Source: Scilla litardierei (taxonomy: Eukaryota > Streptophyta > Magnoliopsida > Asparagales > Asparagaceae). From it: 64,000 nt of DNA. Positions 44,257-58,200 of this stretch are shown here, in pieces. The stretch lies in the NCBI GenBank assembly GCA_030789695.1, contig CM061141.1, positions 172,002,807 through 172,066,806 on the forward strand, in the 5' to 3' direction. The translations under genes were made by a program, and so were the position numbers. The notes beneath the pieces were generated by a model that ran no database searches, was not told the origin of the DNA, and saw only the letters and a program-made list of their open reading frames with translations. Numbering within the stretch: the first letter of the stretch is position 1; every line of letters starts with the position of its first letter.

Positions 44257-47139
44257 TCTGTGTTGATTTTTCTGACATCCTGTATACAACGGACATTTTT
44301 GTTGATTTTTCTGAGCTCGGTGTTATTTTTTTTCATTTTCTTGAATAAATGGATATTTTTATCAAATGATATGCTTTTGTAGTATAATTTTGTCTTCTCT
44401 TTTTTTCAGTTAAATATGGTGATCTTTCGATTCCAATGGACATTTTAGCGGATTTTTCTGAGTTTGGTGCTCTTTTTCAACATTTTCTCGAAGATATGGA
44501 TATTTTTATTAAATGATATGATTTTTTTGCCTAATTTTGTCTTCTCTTATTTTTTCGTTGAAGATGGCAATCTGCCGGTTTCAAGGACATTTTTGTGGGA
44601 TTTTATGAGCTCCGCACTATTTTCTACTTTTCTGTAAGATAAGATTATTTATATTAAATCTTATGATTTTTATAGCCTAATTTTGTCTTCTTTTATTTTA
44701 CAGTTGAAAATGGCGATCTCTCGGTTTCAACATATATTTTTAGGAATTTTGTGAGCTCGGGGGCTATTTTCTACATTTTATTGGAGTCATGGATATTTTC
44801 ATTAAATGATATGATTGTTATAACCTAAATTTGTTTTCTCTTATTTTTCAGTTGAAAAAGACGATCTCCCGGTTCCAACAGACATTTTTTGGGTGTTTTA
44901 TTAAATGATTTTTTTCTACATTAAGATTGCATTTTCTTATTTTTCAGTCGTAAATGGCGATCTCCCGGTTCCAACATGCATTTTTGCAGATTTTTCTCAC
45001 TGTGAGACTATTTTCTACATTTTCTGAAAGACATAATCTTTTCATTAAATGATATGGTTTTTGTCATAATTTAATCTTCTTTTATTTTTAAGTTGAAAAT
45101 AGCGATCACCCGGTTCCAACGGACATTTTTGCAGATTTTTTAAGATCGGAGCAATTTTCTACATTTTATGTAAGAAATGGATCTTTTCATTCAGTGATAT
45201 GATTTTTATAGCATAAGTTTGTCTTCTCTTATTTTTTGCGGATATTTCTTAGCTCATTACAATTTTTCTACATTTTCTGGAAGATATGGATCGTTTGATT
45301 AAATGATATGATTTTTTGGCCTAATTTTGTCTTCTCTTTTTTTTTCAGTTGAAGATTGTGATCTCTCGGTTATGACAGACATTTTTGATCATTTTCCTGA
45401 ACTCTGAGCCATTTTCTAAATTTTCTGTAAGATATAAATCTTTATATTAAATAATATGATTTTTATAGCCAAAGTTTGCCTTCTCTTATTTTTAAGTTGA
45501 AGATGGCGATCTCCAGGTTCCGACAGACATTTTTGTTGATTTTTCTGAGCTCTTAGTTATTTTCTATATTTTATGAAAGATAGATCTTTTTATTAAATGA
45601 TATGATTTTTGGCCTAATTTTGTCTTCTCTATTTTTTTAGTTGAAGATGTCGATCTCCCGATTTCAACGTTCCTTTTTGCGGATTTTTCTCAGCTCCAGG
45701 CTAATTTCCACATTTTCTAGAAGATATGGATTGTTTTATTAAATGATATGATTTTTTGGCCAACTTTGTTTTCTCTTATTTTCATATTGTAGATGGGATC
45801 TCCCAGTTCCCACAGATATTTTTGCGTATTTTTCTGAGCTACGGGTTATTTTCGACATTTTCTGGAAAATATCGTTATTTATTTTACATGATATGATTTT
45901 AAGGCCAAATTTTGTCTTATCTTATTTTTCGGCTGAATTTTGCAATCTCCCTGTTCCAACGGACATTTTTGCGGATTTTTTTTGTGTTCCGAGCTATTTT
46001 CTACCTTTTATTGAAGAAATAGTTCTTTATATTAAATGATACGGTTTTATGGCCTAATCTTGTCTTCTCCTATTTTTAAGTTGAATATGTCAATCTCCCA
46101 ATTCCAACGGAATTTTTTGTGGATTGTTTTGAGCGCGGGGATATTTTCTAGATTTTATTGAAGATATGATCATTTTATTAAATGATATGATTTTTATGGC
46201 CTAATTTTGTCTTCTCTTATTTTTCAGTTGAAAATGGCCATCTCTTGGTTCCAACAGAATTTTTTGCGAATTTTTCTGAGCGCGAAGCTCATTTATACAT
46301 TATCTGGAAGATATGTATCTTTTTATTAAATGATATGATTTTTGGCCCAATTTTATCTTCTCTTATTTTTCAATTGAAGATGTTTATCTCCGGTTCCAAC
46401 GAACATTTTTATGTATTTTTCATGTAAAGATATGAATCTTTATATTAAATGATATGATTTTTATAGCTTAAATTGTCTTCTCTTATTTTTTAGTTGAAGA
46501 TGACGATCTCTTGGTTCCAGTGGATATTTTTGCGGATTTTTCAAAACTAACGGCAATTTTCTATAGTTTATTGAAGATAGAGATCTTTTAATTAAATGAT
46601 ATGCATTTTATAAACTAATGTTGTCTTCTTTTAGTTTTTCTGTTGAAAATGGCAATCTCTCGGTTCGGACGGACAAATTGGCGGTTTATTCAGACCTCGA
46701 GGCTATTTTCTACATTCTCAGAAAGATATGAATATTTTTATTAAATTATATGATTTTTGGCCTAAATTTGTCATCTCTTACTTTTCAGATGAATATGGCG
46801 ATCTCCATGTTCCAACGGACATTTTTGTGGATTTTTCTTAGCTCCAGGATATATTCTACATTTTCTGTAAGAAATGGATCTTTAGAGTAAATGATATGAT
46901 TTTTATAGCCAAATTTTGTCTTCTCTTATTTTTCAGTTGAAGATGACGATCTCCCGATGGACATTTTTGCAGATATTTTCTAAGCTCAAAGCTATTTTTA
47001 AATTTTTATTAAAGATATGGATTTTTTATTAAATAATATGATTTTTGTAGCCTAAATTTTGTCTTCTCTTATTTTTCCGTTGAACATGACGATCTCCCGG
47101 TTCCAACAGACATATTTTTGGGTTTTTCTGAGCTCAGAA

Positions 47140-49405
47140 CTATTTTTCTACATTTTGGGAAGTTATGGAACTTTTTATTAAATGATATGAATTTTTGCCC
47201 TAATTTTGTCCTATCTTATTTTTTATTTGAAGATGGAAAATTCATGTTTCCAACAAAATTTTTTGTAGATTTTCTGAGCTTGGGAATATTTTCTATAGTT
47301 TATTGAAGATGTGGTTTATTTTATTAAATGATATGATTTTTATTGACTAAGTTTGTCTTCTCATATTTTTCAGTCGAAGATGGTGATATCTCGTTTCCAA
47401 TGGAATTTTTGTGAATTTTCCTATTCTCGGGGATATTTTCTAAATATTATGGAAGATATATATTTTTTTATTAAATTATATGATTTTTACTGCATAAGTT
47501 TGTCTTCTCTTATTTTTCAGTTAAAGTTGATGATCTCCTTGCTCCAACTGACATTTTTGCGGATTTTTTTGAGTTCGCAACTATTTTTCTACATTTTCTG
47601 GAAGATATGTATCTTTTTATTAAATAATATGATTTTTGGACTAATTTTGTATTCACTTATTTTTTTCGTTAAAGATGGCGATCTCCTTGTTCTAACGGAC
47701 TTTTGGCAGATTTTTCTGAGTCCGGGCAATTTTCTACAATTTCTGTAAGATTTGGATCGTTATATTAAATGATATGATTTTTATAGTATATTTTTTGTCT
47801 TCTCTTATTTATTTAGTTGAAGGTGGCGATCTCTCGGTTTCATCGAAATTTTTTGCGTATTTTTCTGAGCTCGGTGCTATTATATATATTTTCTGAAAGA
47901 TAAGGATCTTTATATTAATTGATACGATTTTTGTTGCCTACTTTTGTCTTCTCTTCTTTTTCAGTTGATGATGGCGATCTTTTTATTAAACGATATCATT
48001 GTTGGCCTAATTTTGTCTTCTCATATATTCGGTTGAAGATAGCGATCTTCTGGTTCTAACGGACATTTTTGCGGTTCTTTCTAAGCTTCAGACTATTTTT
48101 CACATATTCAGGAAGATATGGAACATTTTATTAAATGATATCAGAGAAGACAAAATTAGGTCAAAAATGTCCGTTGAAACCGGGAAAACACCATCTTCAA
48201 CTGAAATATAAGAAAAGAGAAAATTTGGAACTGGGAAATCGCCATCTTCATCTATAAAAATGTCTGTTGTAACCGAAAAATCGCCATCTTCAACAGATAA
48301 GATTTCTATATATCATTAATTGAGCTTGGTGCTATTTTCTAAATTTTATGAAAGAAATTTATCTTTTTATTAATTGAAAGATTTTTATAGCCTTAGTTTG
48401 TCTCCTCTAATTTTCCAGTTAAAGATGGAATCTTTTTATTAAATGATATAATTTTTAGCCTAATTTTTTCTTCTGTAATATTCCAATTGAAGATGTGATC
48501 ACCCGGTTCCAACAGACATTTTTGCGAATTTTTTGAGCTCCGGCCTATTTTCCACATTTTTGGAAGATATGTATCATTTTATTAATTGATATGCTATTTT
48601 GGCCTAAATTTATCTTCTTTTATTTTTTTTATTTGAAGATGGCGATCTCCCGGTTCCAACGGACATTTTTGCAGAATTTTCTGAGCTCGGGGTTATTTTG
48701 TACACTTTCCGGAAGATAAGAATCTTTATTTTAAATAATATGATTTTTATATCCTATTTTTTGTTCTTATTTTTCAGCTAAAGATGTCGATCTTCCTGTT
48801 CGAACAGACATTTTTGCGGATTTTTCTGATCTCCTTGCTATTTTCTACATTTTATTAAAGATATGGATCTCTTTATTAAATGACAAGATTTTTATAGCCT
48901 AATTTTTGTCTTCTCTTATTTTCAGTTGAAGCTGGCGATCTCCAGGTTCCAACGGACATTTTTACGGATTTTTCTTAGCTTTGAGCTATTTTCTACATTT
49001 TCTGGAAGATATTAATCTTTTTATTAAATGATATGATTTTTTGGCCTAATTTTGTCTTCTCTTTTTTCAGTTTAATATTGCGATCTCCCAGTTTCAACAG
49101 ACATTTATGCAGATTTTTCTGAGCTCGGTGCTATTTTCTACATTTATGTTCGATATGTATCTTTTCATTAAATGATATGTTTTTGTCCTAATTTTGTCTT
49201 CTTTTATTTTTCAGTTGCAGATGGCGATCTCTCGGTTCCAACGGACATTTTTTCGGATTTTTCTGAGCTCCGAGCTATTTTCTACATTTTCTTTATGATA
49301 CGAATCCTTATATTAAATGATATGTTTTTATAACCTAATTTTGTCTTCCCTTTTTATTCAGTTGAAGATGGCGATCTCCCGGTTCCAATGGATATTTTTG
49401 AAGAT
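47140..49405 (+). repeat. Higher-order satellite unit, copy 1 (about 2.26 kb)
   Basis: Distinctive variants appear in the same order in the next 2.26 kb: GGGAAGTTATGGAACTTTTT, CAGTCGAAGATGGTGATATC, an inverted monomer patch, and CAATGGATATTTTTG. The copy is about 15 monomers long and much more similar to copy 2 than to the other monomers. Confidence 0.9.
48142..48300 (-). repeat. Inverted monomer patch in satellite
   Basis: The text switches to reverse orientation (AGAGAAGACAAAATTAGG, TGTCCGTTG, CGCCATCTTCA) for about one monomer and then returns to forward. The duplicate lies at 50402-50560, and shorter patches lie near 53612-53685 and 60697-60765. Confidence 0.9.
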
Positions 49406-51665
49406 TTTTATTTCTCTACATGTTTGGGAAGTTATGGAACTTTTTATTAAATGATATGAATTTTTGCCCTAATTTTGTCCTCTCTTAATTTTTATTTGAA
49501 GATGGAAAATTCCTGTTTCCAACAAACATTTTTGTAGATTTTCTGAGCTTAGGAATATTTTCTATAGTTTATTGAAGATGTGGTTCATTTTATTAAATGA
49601 TATGATTTTTATTGACTAAGTTTGTCTTCTCATATTTTTCAGTCGAAGATGGTGATATCCAATTTCCAATGGAATTTTTGTGAATTTTTCTGATCTCGGG
49701 TCTATTTTCTAAATATTATAGAAGATATGTATCTTTTTATTAAATGATATGATTTTTACTGCACAAGTTTGTCTTCTCTTATTTTTCAGTTAAAGTTGGC
49801 GATCTCCTTGCTCCAACAGACATTTTTGCGGATTTTTCTGAGTTGGCGACTATTTTTCTACATTTTCTGGAAGAATGTATCGTTTTATTAAATGATATGA
49901 TTTTAAGACTAAATTTGTATTCTCTTATTTTTCGTTAAAGATGTCGATCTCCTTGTTTTAACGGACTTTTTGCAGATTTTTCTAAGTCCGGGCAATTTTC
50001 TACATTTTCTGAAAGATTTGGTTCTTTATATTAAATGATATGATTTTTATAGTATATTTTTTGTCTTCTCTTATTTTTTCAGTTGAAGATGGCGATCTCT
50101 CGGTTTCACCGAATTTTTTGCTTATTTTTCTTAGCTCGGTGCTATTATATATATTTTCTGAAAGATAAGGATCTTTATATTAATTGATACGATTTTTGTT
50201 GCCTACTTTTGTCTTCTCTTCTTTTTCAGTTGATGATGGCGATCTTTTTATTAAACGATATCATTTTTGGCCTAATTTTGTCTTCTCATATATTCGGTTG
50301 AAGATAGCGATCTTCTGGTTCTAACGGACATTTTTGCGGTTCTTTCTAAGCTTCGGACTATTTTTCACATATTCAGGAAGATATGGAACATTTTATTAAA
50401 TGATATCAGAGAAGACAAATTTGGCCAAAAATGTCCGTTGAAACAGGGAAAACGACATCTTCAATTGAAATATAAGAGAAGACAAAATTTGGAACTGAGA
50501 AATCGCCATCTGCATCTATAAAAGTGTTTGTTGTAACCGAAAAATCGCCATCTTCAATAGATAAGATTTCTATATATCATTTTCTGAGCTTGGTGCTATT
50601 TTCTATATTTTATGAAAGAAAATTATCTTTTTATTGATTGAAAAGATTTTTATAGCCTTAATTTGTCTTCTCTAATTTCCCAGTTAAAGATGGAATCTTT
50701 TTATTAAATGATATAATTTTTAGCCTAATTTTTCTTCTCTAATATTCCAGTTGAAGATGGTGATCACCCGGTTCCAACAGACATTTTTGCGAATTTTTTG
50801 AGCTCCGGGCTATTTTCCACATTTTTGGAAGATATGTATCATTTTATTAAATGATATGCTATTTTGGCCTAAATTTATCTCCTTTTATTTTTTTATTTGA
50901 AGATAGCGATCTCCCGGTTCCAACGGACATTTTTACAGAATTTTCTGAGCTCGGGGTTATTTTGTACACTTTCTGGAAGATAAGAATCTTTATATTAAAT
51001 GATATGATTTTTATATCCTATTTTTTGTTCTTGTTTTTCAGCTAAAGATGTCGATCTTCCTGTTCGAACGGACATTTTTGCGGATTTTTTTGATCTCCTT
51101 GCTATTTTCTACATTTTATTAAAGATATGGATCTCTTTATTAAATGACAAGATTTTTATAGCCTAATTTTTGTCTTCTCATATTTTTCAGTTGAAGCTGG
51201 CGATCTCCAGGTTCCAACGGACATTTTTACGGATTTTTCTTAGCTTTGGGCTATTTTCTACATTTTCTGGAAGATATTAATCTTTTTATGAAATGATATG
51301 ATTATTTGGCCTAATTTTGTCTTCTCTTTTTTCAGTTTAATATTGCGATCTCCCAGTTCCAACGGACATTTATGCAGATTTTTCTGAGCTCGGTGCTATT
51401 TTCTACATTTATGATCGATATGTATCTTTTCATTAAATGATATGTTTTTTGTCCTAATTTTGTCTTCTTTTATTTTTCATTTGCAGATGGCGATCTCTCG
51501 GTTCCAATGGACATTTTTTCGCATTTTTCTGAGCTCTGAGCTATTTTCTACATTTTCTTTATGATACGAATCCTTATATTAAATGATATGATTTTTATAA
51601 CCTAATTTTGTCTTCCCTGTTTATTCAGTTGAAGATGGCGATCTCCCGGTTCCAATGGATATTTT
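49406..51665 (+). repeat. Higher-order satellite unit, copy 2
   Basis: It is collinear with 47140-49405 including its inverted patch (50402-50560 versus 48142-48300). This implies a single recent tandem duplication. Confidence 0.9.
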
Positions 51666-53937
51666 TGCAGATTGTTTTAACTTGAGGCTATTTTTCTACA
51701 TTTTCTTGAAGATATGGATCTTTTTATGAAATGATGTGATTTTTTGGCCTAATTTTTGTCTTCTCTGTTTTTAAACGAAGATGATGATCTCCCGGTTCTA
51801 ACGAACATTTTTTACGGATTTTTTGAGCTCCAGGATATTTTCTATATTTTCTATAAGATATGAATCTTTATATTAAATGATACGATTTTTATTGCCTGAT
51901 TTTGTCTTCTCTTATTTTTCAGTTGAAGGTGGCGACCATGGTTCCAATGGACATTTTTTGCGGATTTTTTTGAGCTCGGTGCTTTTTTCTAAAATTTATG
52001 GAAGATAAAGAACTTTTTATTAAATGGTATAATTTTTATAGCCTATATTTGTCTTCTCTTATTTTTTAAGTTGAAGATGGAGATCTCTCGGTTCCAACGA
52101 AAATTTGGATTTTTCTGAGCTCTAGACTATTTTCTACATATGTTGGAAGATATTAATGATATGATTTTAATGGTCTAATTTTTTATTCTCTTTATTTTCA
52201 GTTGAATATGGCGTCCTTTCGATTCCAACATACATTTTTTGCGTATTATTCTGACCTCGGGACGATTTTCTAAATTTCCTGGAATATAAGTATCATTTTA
52301 TTAAATGATATAATTTTCGGCCTAATTTTATCTTTTCTTATTTTTAAGTTGAAAATGACGATATCCATGTTCCAACAGACTTTTTTTTGGATTTTTATGA
52401 GCTCAATGTTATTGTCTATATTTTACGAAAGATAAGGATCTTTTTAGTAAATGATTGATTTTATATTTTCTATATTTTCTATATTTACTATATTTACTAT
52501 ATTTTTACAATCTCCCTGTTCCAACATACTTTTTTGTGGATTGCTATAATCTAATTTTTTCAGTTGAAATGGGTATCTACCCGTTTCCACAGAAATTTTT
52601 ACGGATTTTTCTTTGTTCGGCATTATTTCTCTTCCTCTCCTGGAAGATATGGATATTTTTATTAAATGATATGATTTTTTGGGCCAATTTTATCTTCTCT
52701 TTTTTTAGTCGAAGATGGCGATCTCCCGATTCCAATTTACATTTGTATGGATTTTTTTGAGCTCCGGCCTATTTTCTACATTTTCTATAAGATATGGATC
52801 TTTATATTAAAATAAATGATTTTTATAGACTAATTTTGTCTTCTCTTATTTTTTGCAGTAGAAGATGGCGTTCTCCCTGTTTCAATGAACATTTTGGCGG
52901 ATTTTTCTGAGCTCGGGTCTATTTTTCTACATTTTTGGGAAGTTATGGATCTTTTTATTAAATGAGATGATTTTTTGCCAAAGTTTGTCTTCTCTTATTT
53001 GTAAGTTGAAGATGGCAATCTCCGGATTCTATTAGACATTTTTTGCGGACTATTCTTACCTCTGGGCTATTTTCTAAATTTTCTGGAAGATATGGATCTT
53101 TTATTAAATGATTTAATTTTTGGCCTAAGTTTGCATTCTCTTATTTTTCAGTTGAATTGGCGATTCCCGGTTCCAATTAATATTTTTGCGGATTTTTCTT
53201 AGCTCGGTGCTATTTTATACATTTTATGGAAGATTTTTATTGCCAACATTTTTCTTCTCTTATTTTTTAAGGTGAAGGAGGCGATCTACCGGTTTCAACG
53301 TACATTTTTGCAGACTTTTCATAGCTTGGGACTACTTTTCTATATTTTCTATAAGATATGTATTTTTATGAAATAATACGATTTTTTGGCCTAATTTTGC
53401 CTTTTGCTGTTAAAGATGGTGCTCTCCCAGTTCCAACGAGCATTTTTGTAGATTATTCTGACCTCGGGGCTATTTTCTAAATTTTTTGGAAGATATGCAT
53501 ATTTTTATTAAATGATAGGATTTGGCCTAAATTTGTCTTCTCTTATTTTTTTTAAGTTGATAATGACGATCTGCCGGTTCCAACGGACATTTTTGCGGAT
53601 TTTTTGCAGCTTGGAACTGGTAAATCGCCATCTTCATCTATAAAAATGTCTGTAAATCACCATCTTCAACTGATAATGTTTTTATATATCGTTTTCTGAG
53701 CTTGGTGTTATTTTCTACATTTTATGAAAGATATGGATCTTTTTATTAATTGATATGATTTTTATAGCCTAAATTTGATTTCTCTTATTTTCCACTTGAA
53801 GATAGCGATCTTTTAATTAAATGAAATGATATTTTGGCCTAATTTTGTCTTCTCATACATTTCGGTTGAAGTGGCGATCTCCCGGTTCCAACGGACATTT
53901 TTTGTGGATTTTTCTGAGCTCCGGGTTGTTTTCCACT

Positions 53938-54260
53938 TTTTGGAAGATATGTAACATTTTATTAAATGATATGATATTTTGCGATATGATCTTTATATCC
54001 AAATTTATTCTTCTGTTATTTTTCAGTTGAAGATGTCGATCTCCCAGTTCCAACGGATATTTTTTGCGGATTTTTCTGAGCTCCGGGTTGTTTTCCACTT
54101 TTTAGAAGATATGTAACATTTTATTAAATGATATGATATTTTGAGATATGATCTTTATATCCAAATTTATTCTTCTGTTATTTTTCAGTTGAAGATGTCG
54201 ATCTCCCAGTTCCAACGGATATTTTTTGCGGATTTTTCTGAGCTCCAGGCTATTTTCTAT
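53938..54260 (+). repeat. Very recent local monomer duplication
   Basis: Two adjacent units of about 162 bp are almost identical (GAGCTCCGGGTTGTTTTCCA and GATATGATATTTTG in both). The surrounding monomers are well diverged. Confidence 0.88.
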
Positions 54261-55118
54261 ATTTTATTAAAATATGGATCTCTTTATTAAATGACAAGAT
54301 CTGTGTAGCCTAATATTGTCTTCTCCTATTTTTTAGTTGAAGATAGCAATTTCCCGGTTCCAACGGACATTTTTGCAGATTTTTTTCTTAGTTTTGGGCT
54401 TTTTTCTACGTTTTCTTGAAGATACGAATCTTTTTATTAAATGATATGAATTTTTGACCAAATTTTGTTTTCAATTTTTCAGTTTAATATTGCAATCTCT
54501 TGGTTCCAAAGGTCATTTGTGCGGATTTTTCTTAGCTCGGTGCTATTTACTACATATTATGGCATATATGTATTTTTTATCAAATGATACGATTTTTGGC
54601 TTAAGTTTGTCTTCTTTTATTTTTCAATTGAAGATGGCGATCTCCCGGTTTCAATAGACATTTTTTCGAATTTTCTAAACTCCGAGCTATTTTCTACATT
54701 TTCTGTATGATATGAATTTTTATATTAAATGATATGATTTTTATAACTTAATTTTTTCATCTCTTAACATTCCTTTGAAGATAGCTGTCTTCTGGTTTCA
54801 ACGGATATTTTTGTCGATTTGAGTCTTTTTATTAAATGATATGATTTTTGGCCTAGTTTTGTCTTCTCTCTTTTTAGTTGAATATTTTGATCTCCCAGTT
54901 CCAACGGACATTTGTGCGGATTTTTCTAAGTTCGGTGCAATTTTCTACATTTTATGGCAGATAACTTTTTATTAAATGATATGATTCTTGACCTAATTTT
55001 GTCTTCTTTTATTTTTCAGTTGAAGATGGTGATGTTCCGGATCCAACAGGCATTTTTCGGAATTTTCTGAGATACGATCTATTTTCTACATTTTCTGAAT
55101 GATTTGAATCATTATATT

Positions 55119-55251
55119 TTTATGTTGACCTGGACTCTCGCACCGCCTCACAAGTGGGGTGGTCTGGCACCAAACCGTGGGGTATGGAAGGCTGACCCAT
55201 GCCCTGCATACCGGGTTAGTTGAGAGAATTAAGTGAGGTGGCCATTGGTCC
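55119..55251. mobile_element. Small insertion in satellite with 14-bp flanking direct repeats
   Basis: This non-satellite segment of about 133 bp (starting near TTATGTTGACCTGG, with GGTATGGAAGGCTGACCCAT inside) interrupts a monomer. TGAATCATTATATT (55105-55118) before it and TGAATCTTTATATT (55252-55265) after it look like a target duplication with one mismatch, as made by target-primed insertion. No poly-A tail or clear polymerase III boxes are evident, so the class is open. Confidence 0.6.
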
Positions 55252-58200
55252 TGAATCTTTATATTATATGATATGATTTTTATAACCTAATTTTGTCTTT
55301 TCTAATTATTCAATGGAAGATGGCGATCCCCCGGTTCTAACAGACATTTTTGTCGATTTTCTGAACTCGGGGCTATTTTTCTACCTTCTCAGGAAGTAAT
55401 GGATATTTTATTAAAGAGATGATTTTTTGACCTAATTTTTTCTTCTCATATTTTTCAGATGAAGATGGCGATCTACCGATTTCAACGAATATTTGTGCGG
55501 CTTTTTTCGAGCTCCGGGCAATTTTCTACATCTTCGGAAGTTATGTATCTTTTTATTAAATGATGTGATTTTTATACCCTAATGTTGTATTCTCTTATTT
55601 TTAGTTGAAGATGGCAATCTTCCGGTTCCAACTGACATATTTGGGGTTTTATGACCTCGGTGTTATTTTCTACATTTTATGGAAGATATAGAACGTTTTA
55701 TTAAATAATACGATTTTTATAGCCGACGTTAGTATTCTGTTATTTTTTTAGTTGAAGATGGCAATCTTCCGGCTTCAACGGACATTTTTGGAGATTTTTC
55801 TATATTTTCTGGAAGTTTTGTATCTTTTTATGAAATGATATGATTTGTTGGCCCCAATTTTGTCTTCTCTTTTTTTAATTTGAAGATGGCGATCTCTCGG
55901 TTCCAATGGACATTTATGTGGATTTTTTTGAGCTCCGATCTATTTTCTACATTTTTTGTATAATATTAATCTTTATATTAAATGATATGATTTTTATAAC
56001 CTAATTTGTCATCTTTTTTTTTCAGATGAAGATGGTGATCTCCCGGTTCTAAGGGACGTTTTTGCGGATTTTTCTTAGCTTGGGTCTATTTTCGACATTT
56101 TCGAAAAGTTATGGATCTTTTTATTAAATTATATGTTTTTGGCCTAATTTTGTCTTCTTTTATTTTTCAGTTGAAGATTGCGATCTCCCGTTCGAACAGA
56201 CATTTTGCGTATTATTCTGACTTTGAGACTATTTTCTAAATTTTCTAGAGAAATGTATCTTTTTATTAAATGATAAGATTTTTGGCCTAAATTTATCTTT
56301 TCTTATTTTTCAGGTGAAAATGGCAATCTTTCAGATCTAATGGAAATTTTTGCATAATTTTCGAATTTTGGTACTATTTTCTACATTTTATGAAAGATAT
56401 GAATTTTTATTAAATGATATAATTTTTATATCTACGTTTTTCTTCTCTTATTTTTTATTTGAATATTGCGATCTATCGATTCCAGCGAACATTTTATTAA
56501 TTGTTGTTAGCATTGGGCGATTTTTCTTCATTTTATGGAAGAAATAGATCATTTTATTAAATGATATGATTTTTGGCCTATTGTTATTTTCTGTTATTTT
56601 TCAATTGAAGATGGGGTTCTCACGGTTCCAACGGCGATTTTTGCGGATTTTTTTGACCTAGATGCTATTTTCTACGTTTTCTGGAAGATATGACTCTTTT
56701 CATTAAATGCTATGATTTTTAGGCTTAATTTATTCTTCTCTTCTTTTGCAGATGAAGATCACCGGTTACAACAAATTTCGATTATTTTTCAGAGCTCTGG
56801 GCTATTTTCTAAATTTTTTGTAAGATATGAATCTTTAGATTAAATGATATGATTTTTATAGCCTAATTTTGTCTTCTCTGATTTTGTTAGTTGAAGATGT
56901 CGATCTCCCGATTCCAAAGGGCATTTTGCGGATTTTTCTAAACTCGAAAATATTATCAACAGTTTATTGAATATATGGATGTTTGTATTAAATGATATGA
57001 TTTTTGTGGCCTAATTTTGTCTTCTCTTATTTTAAATGAAGATGTCGATCTTCCGATTCCAACGGACATTTATGCGGATTTTTCTGAGCTCTGGATATTT
57101 TCTACATTTTCTGTAAGATATGGACTATATATTAAATGAAATGATTCTTATGGTCTAATTTCGTCTTCTATTATTTTTTTGTTGAAGATGGCGATCACCC
57201 GTTTCCAATGAAATTTTTTGCATATTTTTCTGAGCTCGAGGCTATTTTCTATATTTTCTGGAACATAATGATCTTTATATTTTTTGATATGATTTTTGGT
57301 GCCCAATTTTGTCTTCTCTTATTTTCCAGTTGTTCATGATAATCTTTTTATTCAATGATAGGTTTTTGGCCTTATTTTGTCTTCTCTTATTTTTCAGTTT
57401 AAGATGGCGTTCTCCCGGTTCCAACGGACATTTTTGTGGATTTTTGACGTAGATGCTATTTTCTATACTCTACGAAAGATATGGATCTTTTTAATAAATA
57501 ATATGATTTTTAGCTTAATTTTGTCTTTTCATATTTTTTTAGATGAAAATGGCGATCTCCGAGTTCCAACTGACATTTTTATTGATTTTCTAAGTATGGG
57601 GCAATTTTTCTACATTTTAAGGAAAATCTGGATCATTTTATTAAATGATATTTTTGGCCTAATTTTTTCTTTTCTTATTTTGTTTGTTGAAGATGGCATT
57701 CTCTCTGTTCCAACGGATATTTTTGCGGATTTTTTTGGCGTAGAAGTTATTTTCTACATTTTCTGGAAGATATGGATCTTTTTATTATATAATTTGGGTT
57801 TTAAGCCTAATTTTGTCTTCTCTTATTTTTCAGATTAAGATGGCGATTTCCCAGTTCCAACGGACGTTTTTGCATTTTTAGCTACTGGTGATTTTCTAAA
57901 TTTTCTATAAGATATGTATCTTTAAAATAAGAGATATGATTTTTCTAGCCTAGTTTTGTCTTCTTTTATTTTTTAGTTGAAGATGGTCATCTCCAGTTTC
58001 AAACAGACATTTTTGCAGATTTTACTTAGCTTGGAGCTATTTTCTGTATTTTCTGGAAGATATGCATCTTTTAGTTAAATGATATGATTCTTTGCTTAAT
58101 TTTTCCTTCTCTTATTTTTCAATTGAAGATAGCGATCTCACTGTTCCAAACGGACATTTTTGCGGATTTTTTTGGGCTCGGGATATTTTCTGCATTTTCT

